Shown: piece after piece, positions 48,237 to 56,444 of the stretch
Layout of the letters: each line of letters begins with the position of its first letter
How positions within the stretch are numbered: position 1 is the first letter of the stretch
Origin: Streptomyces anulatus
GTDB taxonomy: Bacteria; Actinomycetota; Actinomycetes; Streptomycetales; Streptomycetaceae
Assembly (NCBI RefSeq): GCF_014650675.1
Contig: NZ_BMVK01000020.1
Coordinates: forward strand, 108,435-172,434
DNA: 64,000 nt
Direction: 5' to 3'
The notes under the pieces: generated by a model
Databases searched by the model: none
The model's input: the letters and a program-made list of their open reading frames with translations, nothing else
Told to the model about the DNA's origin: nothing
Translations under genes and position numbers: made by a program

Positions 48237-49990
48237 CAGTACTTACGCTCCATCGGCTGGTAGCGGGTCGTCACGACCGGCTTGTAGTCGAGCCGGATCG
48301 ACTCGGCGCCGTCGGCGGCCACCTCGCGGTACGCCATGGTGTGGCGCATGAAGTTGACGTCGTCGCGGTTCGGGAAGTCCTCGCGGTAGTGACCGCCGCG
48401 GGACTCCTTGCGGGCGAGCGCGGAGACCGCCATGACCTCGGCCAGGTCGAGCAGGTTGCCCAGCTCGATGGCCTCCAGCAGGTCGGTGTTGAACCGCTTG
48501 CCCTTGTCCTGGATGGACACGTTGAGGTACCGCTCGCGCAGCTCGGCGATCTTGTCGACCGCCGTCTTGATCGTCTGCTCGGTGCGGAACACCATCACGT
48601 TGGCGTCCATGCACTCCTGGAGCTCCAGGCGCAGGGTCGCGACGCGCTCGGTGCCGGTGGAGCTCCGCAGCCGCTCGACCTGGTCGGCGACCAGCTGGGC
48701 GGGGTTCTCGGGCAGCTCGACGAAGTCGGTCTTCGCCGCGTACTCGGCGGCGGCGATGCCCGAGCGCTTGCCGAAGACGTTGATGTCGAGCAGCGAGTTG
48801 GTGCCCAGGCGGTTGGCGCCGTGCACCGACACGCAGGCGACCTCGCCGGCGGCGTACAGGCCCGGGACGACGGTGGTGTTGTCGGCCAGCACCTCGCCCT
48901 CGACGTTGGTCGGGATGCCGCCCATGGCGTAGTGCGCGGTCGGCTGGATCGGGATCGGGTCCGTGTAGGGCTCGATGCCGAGGTACGTCCGCGCGAACTC
49001 GGTGATGTCCGGGAGCTTGGCGTCCAGCTGCTCCGGCGGCAGGTGCGTCAGGTCCAGGTACACGTGGTCACCGGCCGGACCGCAGCCGCGGCCCTCACGG
49101 ATCTCCGTGTAGATGGAGCGCGAGACGACGTCACGGGACGCGAGGTCCTTCATGACCGGCGCGTACTTCTCCATGAAGCGCTCGCCGTCCTTGTTGCGGA
49201 GGATGCCGCCCTCACCGCGGGCGCCCTCCGTCAGCAGGATGCCCATGCGCCAGATGCCCGTCGGGTGGAACTGGAAGAACTCCATGTCCTCCAGCGGCAG
49301 ACCGCGCCGGTAGCAGGCGGCCTGGCCGTCACCGGTCAGGGTGTGGGCGTTCGACGTCACCTTGAAGAACTTGCCGGTGCCGCCGGAGGCGTAGATGACC
49401 GACTTCGCCTGGAAGACGTGGATCTCGCCGGTCGCCAGCTCGTACGCGACGACGCCGGAGGACTTCTTGACCCCGTCGACCTCGGTGATCAGCTGGTCCA
49501 GGACGTAGAACTCGTTGAAGAACTCCACGCCCTCCTTGACGCAGTTCTGGTACAGCGTCTGGAGGATCATGTGGCCGGTGCGGTCGCCCGAGTAGCAGGC
49601 GCGACGGACCGGGGCCTCACCGTGGCTGCGGGTGTGACCACCGAAGCGGCGCTGGTCGATCTTGCCCTCGGGAGTGCGGCCGAACGGCAGGCCCATCTTC
49701 TCCAGGTCGAGGACGGCGTCGATGGCCTCCTTCGCGAGGATCTCGGCGGCGTCCTGGTCGACCAGGTAGTCGCCGCCCTTGATCGTGTCGAAGGTGTGCC
49801 ACTCCCAGTTGTCCTCCTCCACGTTGGCGAGCGCGGCGGCCATGCCGCCCTGCGCCGCGCCCGTGTGGGAGCGGGTGGGGTAGAGCTTCGTCAGCACGGC
49901 GGTACGGCTGCGCTTGGTCGACTCGATGGCCGCGCGCATGCCGGCGCCGCCGGCGCCGACGATGACGGTGTCGTACTTGTGGATCTGCAT
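48236..49990 (-). CDS. sdhA: Succinate dehydrogenase flavoprotein subunit
   Basis: A 584-residue FAD subunit oxidising succinate to fumarate. It has the dinucleotide loop VGAGGAGM (11-18), the covalent FAD His42 (RSHTGAAQGG), GHTRSHGEAPVRRA and the active-site region EFFQFHPTGI and HYAMGGIPTN. Length is standard. ATG 49990 is chosen over the longer frame because it begins MQIHKYDTVIVGAGGAG as in homologues. SD GAGGAAACC precedes it. sdhD ends 29 bp upstream. Confidence 0.97.
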   Translation of the reverse strand: MQIHKYDTVIVGAGGAGMRAAIESTKRSRTAVLTKLYPTRSHTGAAQGGMAAALANVEEDNWEWHTFDTIKGGDYLVDQDAAEILAKEAIDAVLDLEKMGLPFGRTPEGKIDQRRFGGHTRSHGEAPVRRACYSGDRTGHMILQTLYQNCVKEGVEFFNEFYVLDQLITEVDGVKKSSGVVAYELATGEIHVFQAKSVIYASGGTGKFFKVTSNAHTLTGDGQAACYRRGLPLEDMEFFQFHPTGIWRMGILLTEGARGEGGILRNKDGERFMEKYAPVMKDLASRDVVSRSIYTEIREGRGCGPAGDHVYLDLTHLPPEQLDAKLPDITEFARTYLGIEPYTDPIPIQPTAHYAMGGIPTNVEGEVLADNTTVVPGLYAAGEVACVSVHGANRLGTNSLLDINVFGKRSGIAAAEYAAKTDFVELPENPAQLVADQVERLRSSTGTERVATLRLELQECMDANVMVFRTEQTIKTAVDKIAELRERYLNVSIQDKGKRFNTDLLEAIELGNLLDLAEVMAVSALARKESRGGHYREDFPNRDDVNFMRHTMAYREVAADGAESIRLDYKPVVTTRYQPMERKY

Positions 49991-50019
49991 GGTTTCCTCT
50001 GGTCCCTCTGTCCCGGCGC

Positions 50020-50502
50020 CTAGCGGATGTTCGGGTCGAAGGTGAAGATCACCAGCGTGCCCAGCAGGACGGTGAACACCGTGGCGGTGTACAGGAGCAT
50101 CTTCAGCCAGAAGCGGGTGTTGTCCCGTTCGGCGTAGTCGTTGATGACCGTGCGCAGGCCGTTGCCGCCGTGGAGCATGGCGAGCCACAACATGATCAGG
50201 TCCCAGGCCTGCCAGAACGGCGAGGCCCAGCGGCCCGCCACGAAGGCGAAGCCGATCTTGGAGACGCCGCCGTCGAGCACCAGCTGGATCAGCAGGTGGC
50301 CGAGGACGAGGACGACCAGGACGATGCCCGACAGGCGCATGAAGAGCCAGGCGTACATCTCGAAGTTGGTGCGCGAACCCTTGGGGGTCTTGCCCGTGCG
50401 CTTGCGCGGGGGCTCGATCACCGGGGCCGGGTGGTCGACGTCGTACAGGCTCACGCCTTCGACGTCGCCGATCGCGGCTGCGGAAGAAGTCTCACTGGAC
50501 AT
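50020..50502 (-). CDS. sdhD: Succinate dehydrogenase membrane anchor subunit D
   Basis: A 160-residue anchor with a hydrophilic N-terminus of about 45 residues and three helices: about 52-72 (LFMRLSGIVLVVLVLGHLLI), 92-116 (WDLIMLWLAMLHGGNGLRTV) and 130-153. His68 in the first helix and His103 in LHGGNG are candidates for haem or quinone contacts. ATG 50502 starts five bases after the sdhC stop, so translation is probably coupled. Confidence 0.93.
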   Translation of the reverse strand: MSSETSSAAAIGDVEGVSLYDVDHPAPVIEPPRKRTGKTPKGSRTNFEMYAWLFMRLSGIVLVVLVLGHLLIQLVLDGGVSKIGFAFVAGRWASPFWQAWDLIMLWLAMLHGGNGLRTVINDYAERDNTRFWLKMLLYTATVFTVLLGTLVIFTFDPNIR

Positions 50503-50507
50503 GGGCC

Positions 50508-50888
50508 TCAGCTCCCGAAGACGTCGCGTACGGCGTGACCGAGGACGGGGTACAGGGCCCCGACCATCAGCACGATCCAGATGCCCACCACGGTCCAGAG
50601 CATCTGCTTCTGGAGTCGCGGGCCCTTGGCCCAGAAGTCCACGGCGATGATCCGGAGACCGTTCAGCGCGTGGAAGAGAATCGCGGCCACGAGGCCGTAT
50701 TCGAGGAGCGCGACGATCGGCGTCTTGTACGTGGCCACGACATCGTCGTAGGCCTCGGGGGAGACGCGGACGAGAGCGGTGTCCAGGACATGTACGAACA
50801 GGAAGAAGAAAATGAGGACACCGGTGACTCGATGAGCCACCCAGGACCACATGCCTTCCCGGCCGCGGTACAGCGTTCCAGCCGGCAC
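50508..50888 (-). CDS. sdhC: Succinate dehydrogenase cytochrome b subunit C
   Basis: A 126-residue anchor with three helices. The start AGTLYRGREGMWSWVAHRVT and helix VLIFFFLFVHVLDTALV (His33 as a haem-ligand candidate) match actinomycete SdhC, as does FHALNGLRIIAVDFW in helix two. GTG 50888 has GGAGGG seven bases upstream; the frame is open for another 75 bp without an SD. It is the first sdh gene; the promoter should be in 50889-51066, where TACGAT on the minus strand near 50980 is a possible -10. Confidence 0.93.
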   Translation of the reverse strand: MPAGTLYRGREGMWSWVAHRVTGVLIFFFLFVHVLDTALVRVSPEAYDDVVATYKTPIVALLEYGLVAAILFHALNGLRIIAVDFWAKGPRLQKQMLWTVVGIWIVLMVGALYPVLGHAVRDVFGS

Positions 50889-51066
50889 GGAAGAACCCTC
50901 CGGGAGCGGGGATTGGGGTCGGCCGGCTTGACTGTCGGTCTGACCCGGCCGGGTACGGTCCACCGGCCCCGGCCATCGTAGCGACGCATTGTCGGTTCGT
51001 TCGCGCCGGGGCCTCTGGTGTGATCAAAGTGGCAATCAAACAGGCACGTACGGGCTAGAGCGACCC

Positions 51067-51600
51067 TTACCGCAGGGGGTCCGGCGTCACCAGCTCGACG
51101 ATCCGGCTCCGGGCGAGTCGCCGCAGCTCCTCGGCGGTCACCGCCCGCTCCTCGTCCGGGTCGTGCGCCAGCCGGACCCGGATCCCGGCCAGCACCTGGT
51201 CCACGTGCTGGGAGGGGTGAAAGGCGTCCAGGCAGATCACGAAGGCGTGGCCGAACCGGCTCTCGTACGCCGCGTGCGCGGCCCGCAGCGCCAGATGGGC
51301 GGCGCGGGGAGCGTCGTGGTGCAGGCAGGGGGCCGGCTCCGAGGCCAGGGCCTCCGCGATGTCCCGGGGCGCGAGGTCGTAGCCCGCCTCGTCGGACGCG
51401 GCCAGTAGAGCGCCGAGATCCGGGTAGGGGCGGTGGGCGGCCATCCGGTGGGCCCAGCGGAGACTGCCGCAGCACTCCAGGAAGGCCGCCTCGGCGGCGG
51501 CGAAGGGCAGGCTGTTGAAATGGGCGAGGCCGACGGCGTGATCGACCGGCGGCGCTCCCGGGCCGTCGGCCGGAACCGGGTGGCGCGGCTGCGCGGGCAC
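51067..51600 (-). CDS. OHCU decarboxylase (uric acid degradation)
   Basis: A 177-residue 2-oxo-4-hydroxy-4-carboxy-5-ureidoimidazoline decarboxylase, which gives S-allantoin after urate oxidation. Family signatures are HFNSLPFAAAEAAFLECCGS, the catalytic His in RMAAHRPYPD, FGHAFVICLDAF and RLARSRIVELV. No urate oxidase or hydroxyisourate hydrolase gene is nearby. GTG 51600 has no SD. A CTG at 51669, 69 bp upstream in frame, has GAGGAG at ideal spacing and would add 23 residues. It is divergent from the GH20 gene. Confidence 0.85.
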   Translation of the reverse strand: MPAQPRHPVPADGPGAPPVDHAVGLAHFNSLPFAAAEAAFLECCGSLRWAHRMAAHRPYPDLGALLAASDEAGYDLAPRDIAEALASEPAPCLHHDAPRAAHLALRAAHAAYESRFGHAFVICLDAFHPSQHVDQVLAGIRVRLAHDPDEERAVTAEELRRLARSRIVELVTPDPLR

Positions 51601-52060
51601 GGCCGGGTGGCCGGCCGGGGGCGCGGATCGCTTCGGCAGGCCGGCGGGGGACTCGCTGGACCTGGACAGCGTGGACTCCTCGTGTCAACGACAGCTATGA
51701 CTCCGGGGCCCCGAACAGGAACCCTCTGTCCCTGGAAGACAGGCCAGGGTGCACCGAGGTTGCCCGGCGGGGGAGTGACTTCCGTGGGGGCCGGAGTGAA
51801 GGGAGAGACGAATGTGCCGCAACGCTAGCGAGATCGGTCGGCGGCCGTCCGGCGGACCGCAGAAGAATCACCCGAACGGGAGAGTTTCGGAACGTGTGAT
51901 GGACGTCTGACCTGCGTCGACCGGGGTTCTGTTCGGGTCCCCGGATCCCTCGATGGGCGAGGCCGTGGCAAAAATGCCAACCTTGCACCCTATTCACACG
52001 TTCTATTCGCTATTCACTCGTTTCACCCGCCCCCGCCCCCTCAACGGAGGAATCTGCCCG
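51601..52060. other. Divergent region upstream of OHCU decarboxylase and GH20 genes
   Basis: About 460 bp without a convincing gene (the first 69 bp on minus may code, see the decarboxylase). It holds a small hairpin CCCTGG/CCAGGG (51730-51749), a hairpin TGGCA/TGCCA around AAAA (51966-51979) and three copies of TATTC[AG]C at 51991, 52004 and 52011 just before the GH20 gene. The GH20 SD is ACGGAGG (52044-52050). I recognised no known riboswitch. Confidence 0.6.
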
Positions 52061-53671
52061 ATGTCGCCCACGCGTGGTGCCCTCGTCACCGGCGCGGCTG
52101 TCACGGCCGCAGCCGCCGTCGCCCTCACCGTCGTCGTCTGGCCGGACGGGTCCGGCGGCGGATCGTCCGGCGACACGGCGTCGCCCTCCGGCACCTCCGC
52201 CGAGGCCGTCGCCCCGTCGCCCTCCCGCAGCTACCCGATGTCCAGCACACCGAGCACGATCCCCGCGGTGCGCGAGCACACCCCGGCCCGGGGGCCCGGC
52301 TGGCAGCCGGGCGAGGACAGCACCGTCGTCATCGCCAAGGGCAGCCAGGTGCTCGCCGACGAGGCGGAGCTGCTCGCCAAGGAGCTGAAGGTCCGCTACC
52401 GGGGCGCCGAGCCGGCCCGGGCGGGAGACGTCGAGCTGGCGCTCGGCGACAAGGACGCGGGCCCCACCGAGTCGTACACGCTCACCGTGCGCGACCGGAA
52501 GGTGCGGATCGCCGGACCCGACGAGTCGGGCGTCTTCTACGGCACCCGCACCCTGAAGCAGTCGCTCAAGGCGGACAGCACGGTCCCCGAGGGCGTCGTC
52601 AACGACCGCCCGGACCGGCCGCAGCGCGGGCTCAACCTCGACATCGCGCGCAAGCACTACAGCGCGGAGTGGATAGAGGACCGCATACGCGAGATGGGCG
52701 ACCTCAAGCTCAACCAGCTCGGCCTGCACTTCTCCGACGACCAGGCCTTCCGGATCGAGTCGAAGACCCACCCCGAGGTGGTCTCCGACGAGGCCCTCAC
52801 CCAGGACGAGGTCCGCCGCATCGTCGCCCTCGCCAACAGCCGGCACATCGAGGTCGTCCCCGAGATCGACTCGCCCGGACACCTCGGCGCGGTGCTGGCC
52901 GCCCACCCCGACCTCCAGCTGCGCAACACCGCGGGTGTGGAGTCGAAGGGCTCCATCGACATCTCGAAGCCGGGCGCGGCCAAGCTGATCGACGAACTCC
53001 TCGACGAGTACACCGAGCTGTTCCCCGGGCGCTTCTGGCACCTGGGCGCCGACGAGTACCAGGCGCTGACGGTCCAGAACCCGGCCGCCTCCTATCCGCA
53101 GCTCCAGCGCGCGGCGGAGGAGAAGCACGGCGCCGGAGCCACGATCGAGGACCTGGCCACCGGCTGGCTGAACGACCGCGCGGCCGTCGTCGTCCCGAAG
53201 GGCCGGACCGCCAAGGCCTGGAACGACGGGCTCTTCCGGGACACGAAGGTCAAGGCCGACGAGAACATCGAGATCGAGTACTGGACCGGCAAGGAGATCG
53301 GCGCCCGCCCGCCGCAGGAGTACCTCGCCGCGGGCTTCAAGATGCTGAACCTCAACGACGAGTTCCTCTACTACGTGCTCGGCGAGCCCAACGAGTTCGT
53401 CTACCCGACCGGTGAGCGGATCTACGAGCAGTGGACCCCGCTGGTCATGCGCGGCACCGAACCCGTGGCGGAGCGCTACTCGCCGCAGATCCTCGGCGGC
53501 CGGTTCGCCGTCTGGGGCGACCTGCCGAACGCGCAGACCACCCAGCAGGTGGCGGACGGCATCCGGATGCCGCTGGTGGCGACCTCGCAGAAACTGTGGG
53601 ACCCGCGGAAACCCGCGCTGAGCTGGGCGCAGTTCCAGGAACTGGCGAAGCGGACCGGCAGCGCGGGGTGA
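52061..53671 (+). CDS. Secreted GH20 beta-N-acetylhexosaminidase
   Basis: A 536-residue enzyme releasing N-acetylglucosamine or N-acetylgalactosamine from glycan ends. The N-terminal helix at about 6-27 is a signal peptide or anchor, followed by a Ser/Thr/Pro linker. A GH20b-like domain (about 80-185) precedes the barrel, which starts RGLNLDIARKHYSAEWI. HFSDDQAFRIES and PEIDSPGH follow, and the catalytic Asp331-Glu332 pair is in HLGADEYQ. Later motifs are AWNDG and LNLNDEFLYYV. ATG 52061 has ACGGAGG ten bases upstream. I found no obvious DasR site upstream. Confidence 0.93.
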   Translation: MSPTRGALVTGAAVTAAAAVALTVVVWPDGSGGGSSGDTASPSGTSAEAVAPSPSRSYPMSSTPSTIPAVREHTPARGPGWQPGEDSTVVIAKGSQVLADEAELLAKELKVRYRGAEPARAGDVELALGDKDAGPTESYTLTVRDRKVRIAGPDESGVFYGTRTLKQSLKADSTVPEGVVNDRPDRPQRGLNLDIARKHYSAEWIEDRIREMGDLKLNQLGLHFSDDQAFRIESKTHPEVVSDEALTQDEVRRIVALANSRHIEVVPEIDSPGHLGAVLAAHPDLQLRNTAGVESKGSIDISKPGAAKLIDELLDEYTELFPGRFWHLGADEYQALTVQNPAASYPQLQRAAEEKHGAGATIEDLATGWLNDRAAVVVPKGRTAKAWNDGLFRDTKVKADENIEIEYWTGKEIGARPPQEYLAAGFKMLNLNDEFLYYVLGEPNEFVYPTGERIYEQWTPLVMRGTEPVAERYSPQILGGRFAVWGDLPNAQTTQQVADGIRMPLVATSQKLWDPRKPALSWAQFQELAKRTGSAG

Positions 53672-53807
53672 GGCCGGGGGAGCCCCCCGGCGGTGCGTGA
53701 GCCCGTGGACAGCGCCGCTGTCCACGGGCTACGGTCCGCCGACCGCGCGCTCCTGGGGAGGGACGTGAGGTCGCATACCGCCGGCCCGTCCTTGGGGGGA
53801 CTTCTCC

Positions 53808-54683
53808 ATGTCCATGCTCTGCACCCGTTGCCGTATCAGAACGGCCGTGACCGACGACGGGCTGTGCACCTTCTGCTCGGGCACCCGGCCCCCGCTGCCC
53901 GACGGCGCGACGGCCCCGGTCCCCGGGACCGGGCTCGGGCCAGGCCCCGGCTCCGGCCCCGGCCCCGGCGGCTGGGGCGTCGGCACCTGGCCGCGCTCGC
54001 CCGTCGGCCTGTCCCGCGCGGTGATCGCCCTGCTGGGCTGCGTCATCGCGAGCGACCTGTTCGTCATCGGCGCCGGTCTGCACCTGCGCAGCCTGTGGGA
54101 GGGGCTGGCGGCGGACGAGTCCCTCAACATCTACACCGGGCCCGGCCTGCGGGCGCAGGAGCTGTACGACCGTGCCGGGGCGGCCCAGACGGCGGCGTTC
54201 CTGGCCACCGGCGTCCTCTTCATCATCTGGTTCCACCGGACCCGCCGGAACGCCGAGGTCTTCGAGTCCGGCGTGCAGCGGATGGGGCCGGGCTGGGCGG
54301 TGGGCGGCTGGTTCGTCCCGGTCGCCAATCTCTGGTTCCCCTACCGCGTCGCGAGCGGCATCTGGGAGGCGAGCGTCGGGCTGCACCCCGACGGCGGTTG
54401 GCGCACGGTTCCCAAGACGGTGCTGAACCTGTGGTGGGGCGGCTGGGTCGTCTCCGTCCTCGTCTCCCGGATCGCCGTGAGCCAGTGGGACCGGGCCCGG
54501 GAGCCGGAGCAGGTCTCCGACGCGGCGGCCCTCGTCGCGGCCGCCGACGCGCTGGACGCCGTGGCCGCGGTGCTCGCCATCGTCTTCGTACGCGCGGTGA
54601 CCCGGATGCAGGTGGAACGGGCCGGTACCCGGCAGACGGCGACCGGCCCCGAGCGGGCGGCCCCGGGGTCCACCACCCCATAG
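53808..54683 (+). CDS. DUF4328 membrane protein with N-terminal zinc ribbon
   Basis: A 291-residue membrane protein. The first 30 residues hold a zinc-ribbon-like pair CTRCRIRT and CTFC. A Gly/Pro linker follows. About four or five helices make up a DUF4328 domain, with signatures FIIWFHRTRRNAEVF, GPGWAVGGWFVPVANLWFPY and TVLNLWWGGWVVS. Function is unknown. ATG 53808 has a G-rich SD (GGGGGGACTTCTCC); ATG 53814 is a possible start. It is co-oriented with the next gene. Confidence 0.87.
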   Translation: MSMLCTRCRIRTAVTDDGLCTFCSGTRPPLPDGATAPVPGTGLGPGPGSGPGPGGWGVGTWPRSPVGLSRAVIALLGCVIASDLFVIGAGLHLRSLWEGLAADESLNIYTGPGLRAQELYDRAGAAQTAAFLATGVLFIIWFHRTRRNAEVFESGVQRMGPGWAVGGWFVPVANLWFPYRVASGIWEASVGLHPDGGWRTVPKTVLNLWWGGWVVSVLVSRIAVSQWDRAREPEQVSDAAALVAAADALDAVAAVLAIVFVRAVTRMQVERAGTRQTATGPERAAPGSTTP

Positions 54684-54735
54684 TGACGATTTTCGGCCAT
54701 TCGGCGCAGTATCCGGTAGACCGAGGGAGACGTCG

Positions 54736-55314
54736 ATGAGTCTGCTGGAACTGATCGAACGAGCTGATGAGCGCGCACTGGCCGCCGGGGCGCTGGCCTG
54801 CCTGGACCGGTGCCTGCCGCTGCTCGCGGGGCCCGGGGCGGAGCCCCTGCGCCCGCTCTGGGCGAGCTGCGAGAACGGACAGGATTGGGCCATCCGGCTG
54901 GCGGCGGTGCGGACGGGGATGGAGCACGCGTCCGTCACCGACGGCCCGGCCGCGCTCGTGCGGACGATGCTCGGCGCCGCCCCCTCCGACTTCGCCGCCG
55001 TACCGCTGCGGGAGTGGGCGGACGCCTGTTCGCTGGTCGCGCTCCGGATCCACGGGCGGCTCGACGCCCCGGACGGGGACACGCCGCCGGACGAGGAGCA
55101 CCTGCTCAAGGCGGCCCGCAGCGGTGAACCGGCCGCCGTGGGGCCGCTGGTCGCCGGAGAGCTGGAACGGCAGGTCCGCATCCTGGAGATCCTGGCGGAG
55201 ACCACCGGCACGGCGGGCAGCGGCGCCGGACTCCGCAAGGCACTGGACCTGTCCACGGAGGGCCGCCGGGTCCTGCGCGCGGTGATGTCACGACGGGCCC
55301 GCGGCCGGGGCTGA
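54736..55314 (+). CDS. Hypothetical helical protein
   Basis: A 192-residue soluble protein rich in Ala, Leu and charged residues, probably all-helical (LIERADERALAAGALACLDR, RQVRILEILAETTG). No signal, membrane segment or motif is visible. ATG 54736 has AGGGAGACG upstream. It follows the DUF4328 gene after 52 bp and may share its transcript. The first part could be a tandem helical repeat. I do not recognise a family. Confidence 0.65.
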   Translation: MSLLELIERADERALAAGALACLDRCLPLLAGPGAEPLRPLWASCENGQDWAIRLAAVRTGMEHASVTDGPAALVRTMLGAAPSDFAAVPLREWADACSLVALRIHGRLDAPDGDTPPDEEHLLKAARSGEPAAVGPLVAGELERQVRILEILAETTGTAGSGAGLRKALDLSTEGRRVLRAVMSRRARGRG

Positions 55315-55355
55315 CCAGCGGCACCTCACGGGGAGGCGGTCGAGGCGTGCACCGC

Positions 55356-55868
55356 TCAGAGCTTCCGCTCCCCGGTCATGGGCGGCAGGGTCCAGGAATG
55401 GCTCTGCACGGCGGCGAGTTCGGCTTCGAGCGGGTTCGGGGGGACCGCGAGAACGGGGCAGACCGCGTGCGCCAGGCAGTAGCGGGCCACCGACGGACGC
55501 AGGGCGGACAGCCATCTGCGACGTGAGCCCGTGCCCACGACCAGGAGGCCGTCGGCCGACCCGGCCGCCTCGACGAGAACCGCCCCGGGCTCGCCGCGCA
55601 CGGCGAGCCCGGACAGGGCGACGCCCGGCCTCCTGACGGCGAACGCACCGTCAAGAAGGGTGCGCAGGTCCTCGACAGCGGCTTCCCGGCACTCCCGGAG
55701 CAGCGCGGCGCCATAGGTGGCACGGCCGCCCAGCCCGCCGCCGGGCAGCTGCCAGGCCAGCACGGCGTACAGCTCCGCGTTGCGTTCCCGGGCCTCGGCG
55801 GCGGCCCGGTGCAGGGCTGCCAGGCTCCCCGGGGAGCCGCTCACGCCGACCACGATTCTCTGCCGCAC
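55356..55868 (-). CDS. Universal stress protein (UspA family)
   Basis: A 170-residue UspA-fold protein, predicted to bind ATP. It starts RIVVGVSGSPGSLAALHRAA and has the phosphate loop GTGSRRRWLSALRPSVARYCL followed by CPVLAVP (quoted in parts). The ATP-type signature G-x2-G-x9-G-[ST] reads G-S-R-R-R-W here with Leu/Arg changes, so ATP binding is less sure. Streptomyces carries many such paralogues, often linked to dormancy or stress; targets are unknown. Confidence 0.9.
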   Translation of the reverse strand: MRQRIVVGVSGSPGSLAALHRAAAEARERNAELYAVLAWQLPGGGLGGRATYGAALLRECREAAVEDLRTLLDGAFAVRRPGVALSGLAVRGEPGAVLVEAAGSADGLLVVGTGSRRRWLSALRPSVARYCLAHAVCPVLAVPPNPLEAELAAVQSHSWTLPPMTGERKL

Positions 55869-56070
55869 CGTCCGGCCTCCCGACTCGTCCTGTTCCGGAG
55901 TTCCATTGAAGGGCGGGCGAGGGGCCTTGAGCGTCAGCGATCCGTATGAACCGGTCGATGCCCGTCAATATCGCGTCAGGCGAGAGGGCTCCCCGTACCG
56001 GGGCGGGCATAGCTTCGGCGTCATGCGGCCGGACAACGGCCGTATCACGGCTTCATCCGGAGGGAACCCC

Positions 56071-56406
56071 ATGTGCCTCTTCTCGTACGACGACGACCCC
56101 GACCCCGATGAACAGGCCCGGACCGGGCTCCTGTACGTGCCCGTCCGGCCGGAAGCCGCCGGCCCCGCGCTGCGGATGTTCCGCACTCCGCTGGGCGAGC
56201 GCACCGCCGTCGGCTTCACCGGCCTCGCCCTGCTGACCGCGACCCTCGGCGCCGGCCAGCCCGCGATCAGGCTCGCCGAGTCCGCCCTGCGCTCCCTCAC
56301 GGAGCCGCTCGGCGTCGACCGGCTCGTCGTCGACCCGGTCCTCTCGGCCCCGGCCGTCACCGCCGTGCGGGCAAGCACGGCCGAAGAGCCCGTCCGCGCC
56401 CTGTGA
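56071..56406 (+). CDS. SAV_915 family protein
   Basis: A 111-residue small cytoplasmic protein with the core LLYVPVRPEAAGPALRMFRT and LGERTAVGFTGLALLTATLG, then LTEPLGVDRLVVDPVL, the pattern of the SAV_915 family of unknown function. ATG 56071 has a strong SD (GGAGGGAACCCC); the frame upstream lacks a good start. Its stop is 38 bp from the lysA-like ATG, so the two are probably cotranscribed, and could be part of the same control unit. Confidence 0.85.
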   Translation: MCLFSYDDDPDPDEQARTGLLYVPVRPEAAGPALRMFRTPLGERTAVGFTGLALLTATLGAGQPAIRLAESALRSLTEPLGVDRLVVDPVLSAPAVTAVRASTAEEPVRAL

Positions 56407-56444
56407 ACCGCGCTTCGTCCCACGCCTCCCGAGGAGACGCCGCC

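Noticed and set aside
51695..51997. A 100-codon minus frame in the decarboxylase-GH20 spacer
   Set aside because: No SD, no recognisable protein and it overlaps the likely GH20 promoter region.
56403..56444. GTG 56403 as start of the lysA-like gene
   Set aside because: It overlaps the SAV_915 stop but has no SD, whereas ATG 56445 has GAGGAG at good spacing.
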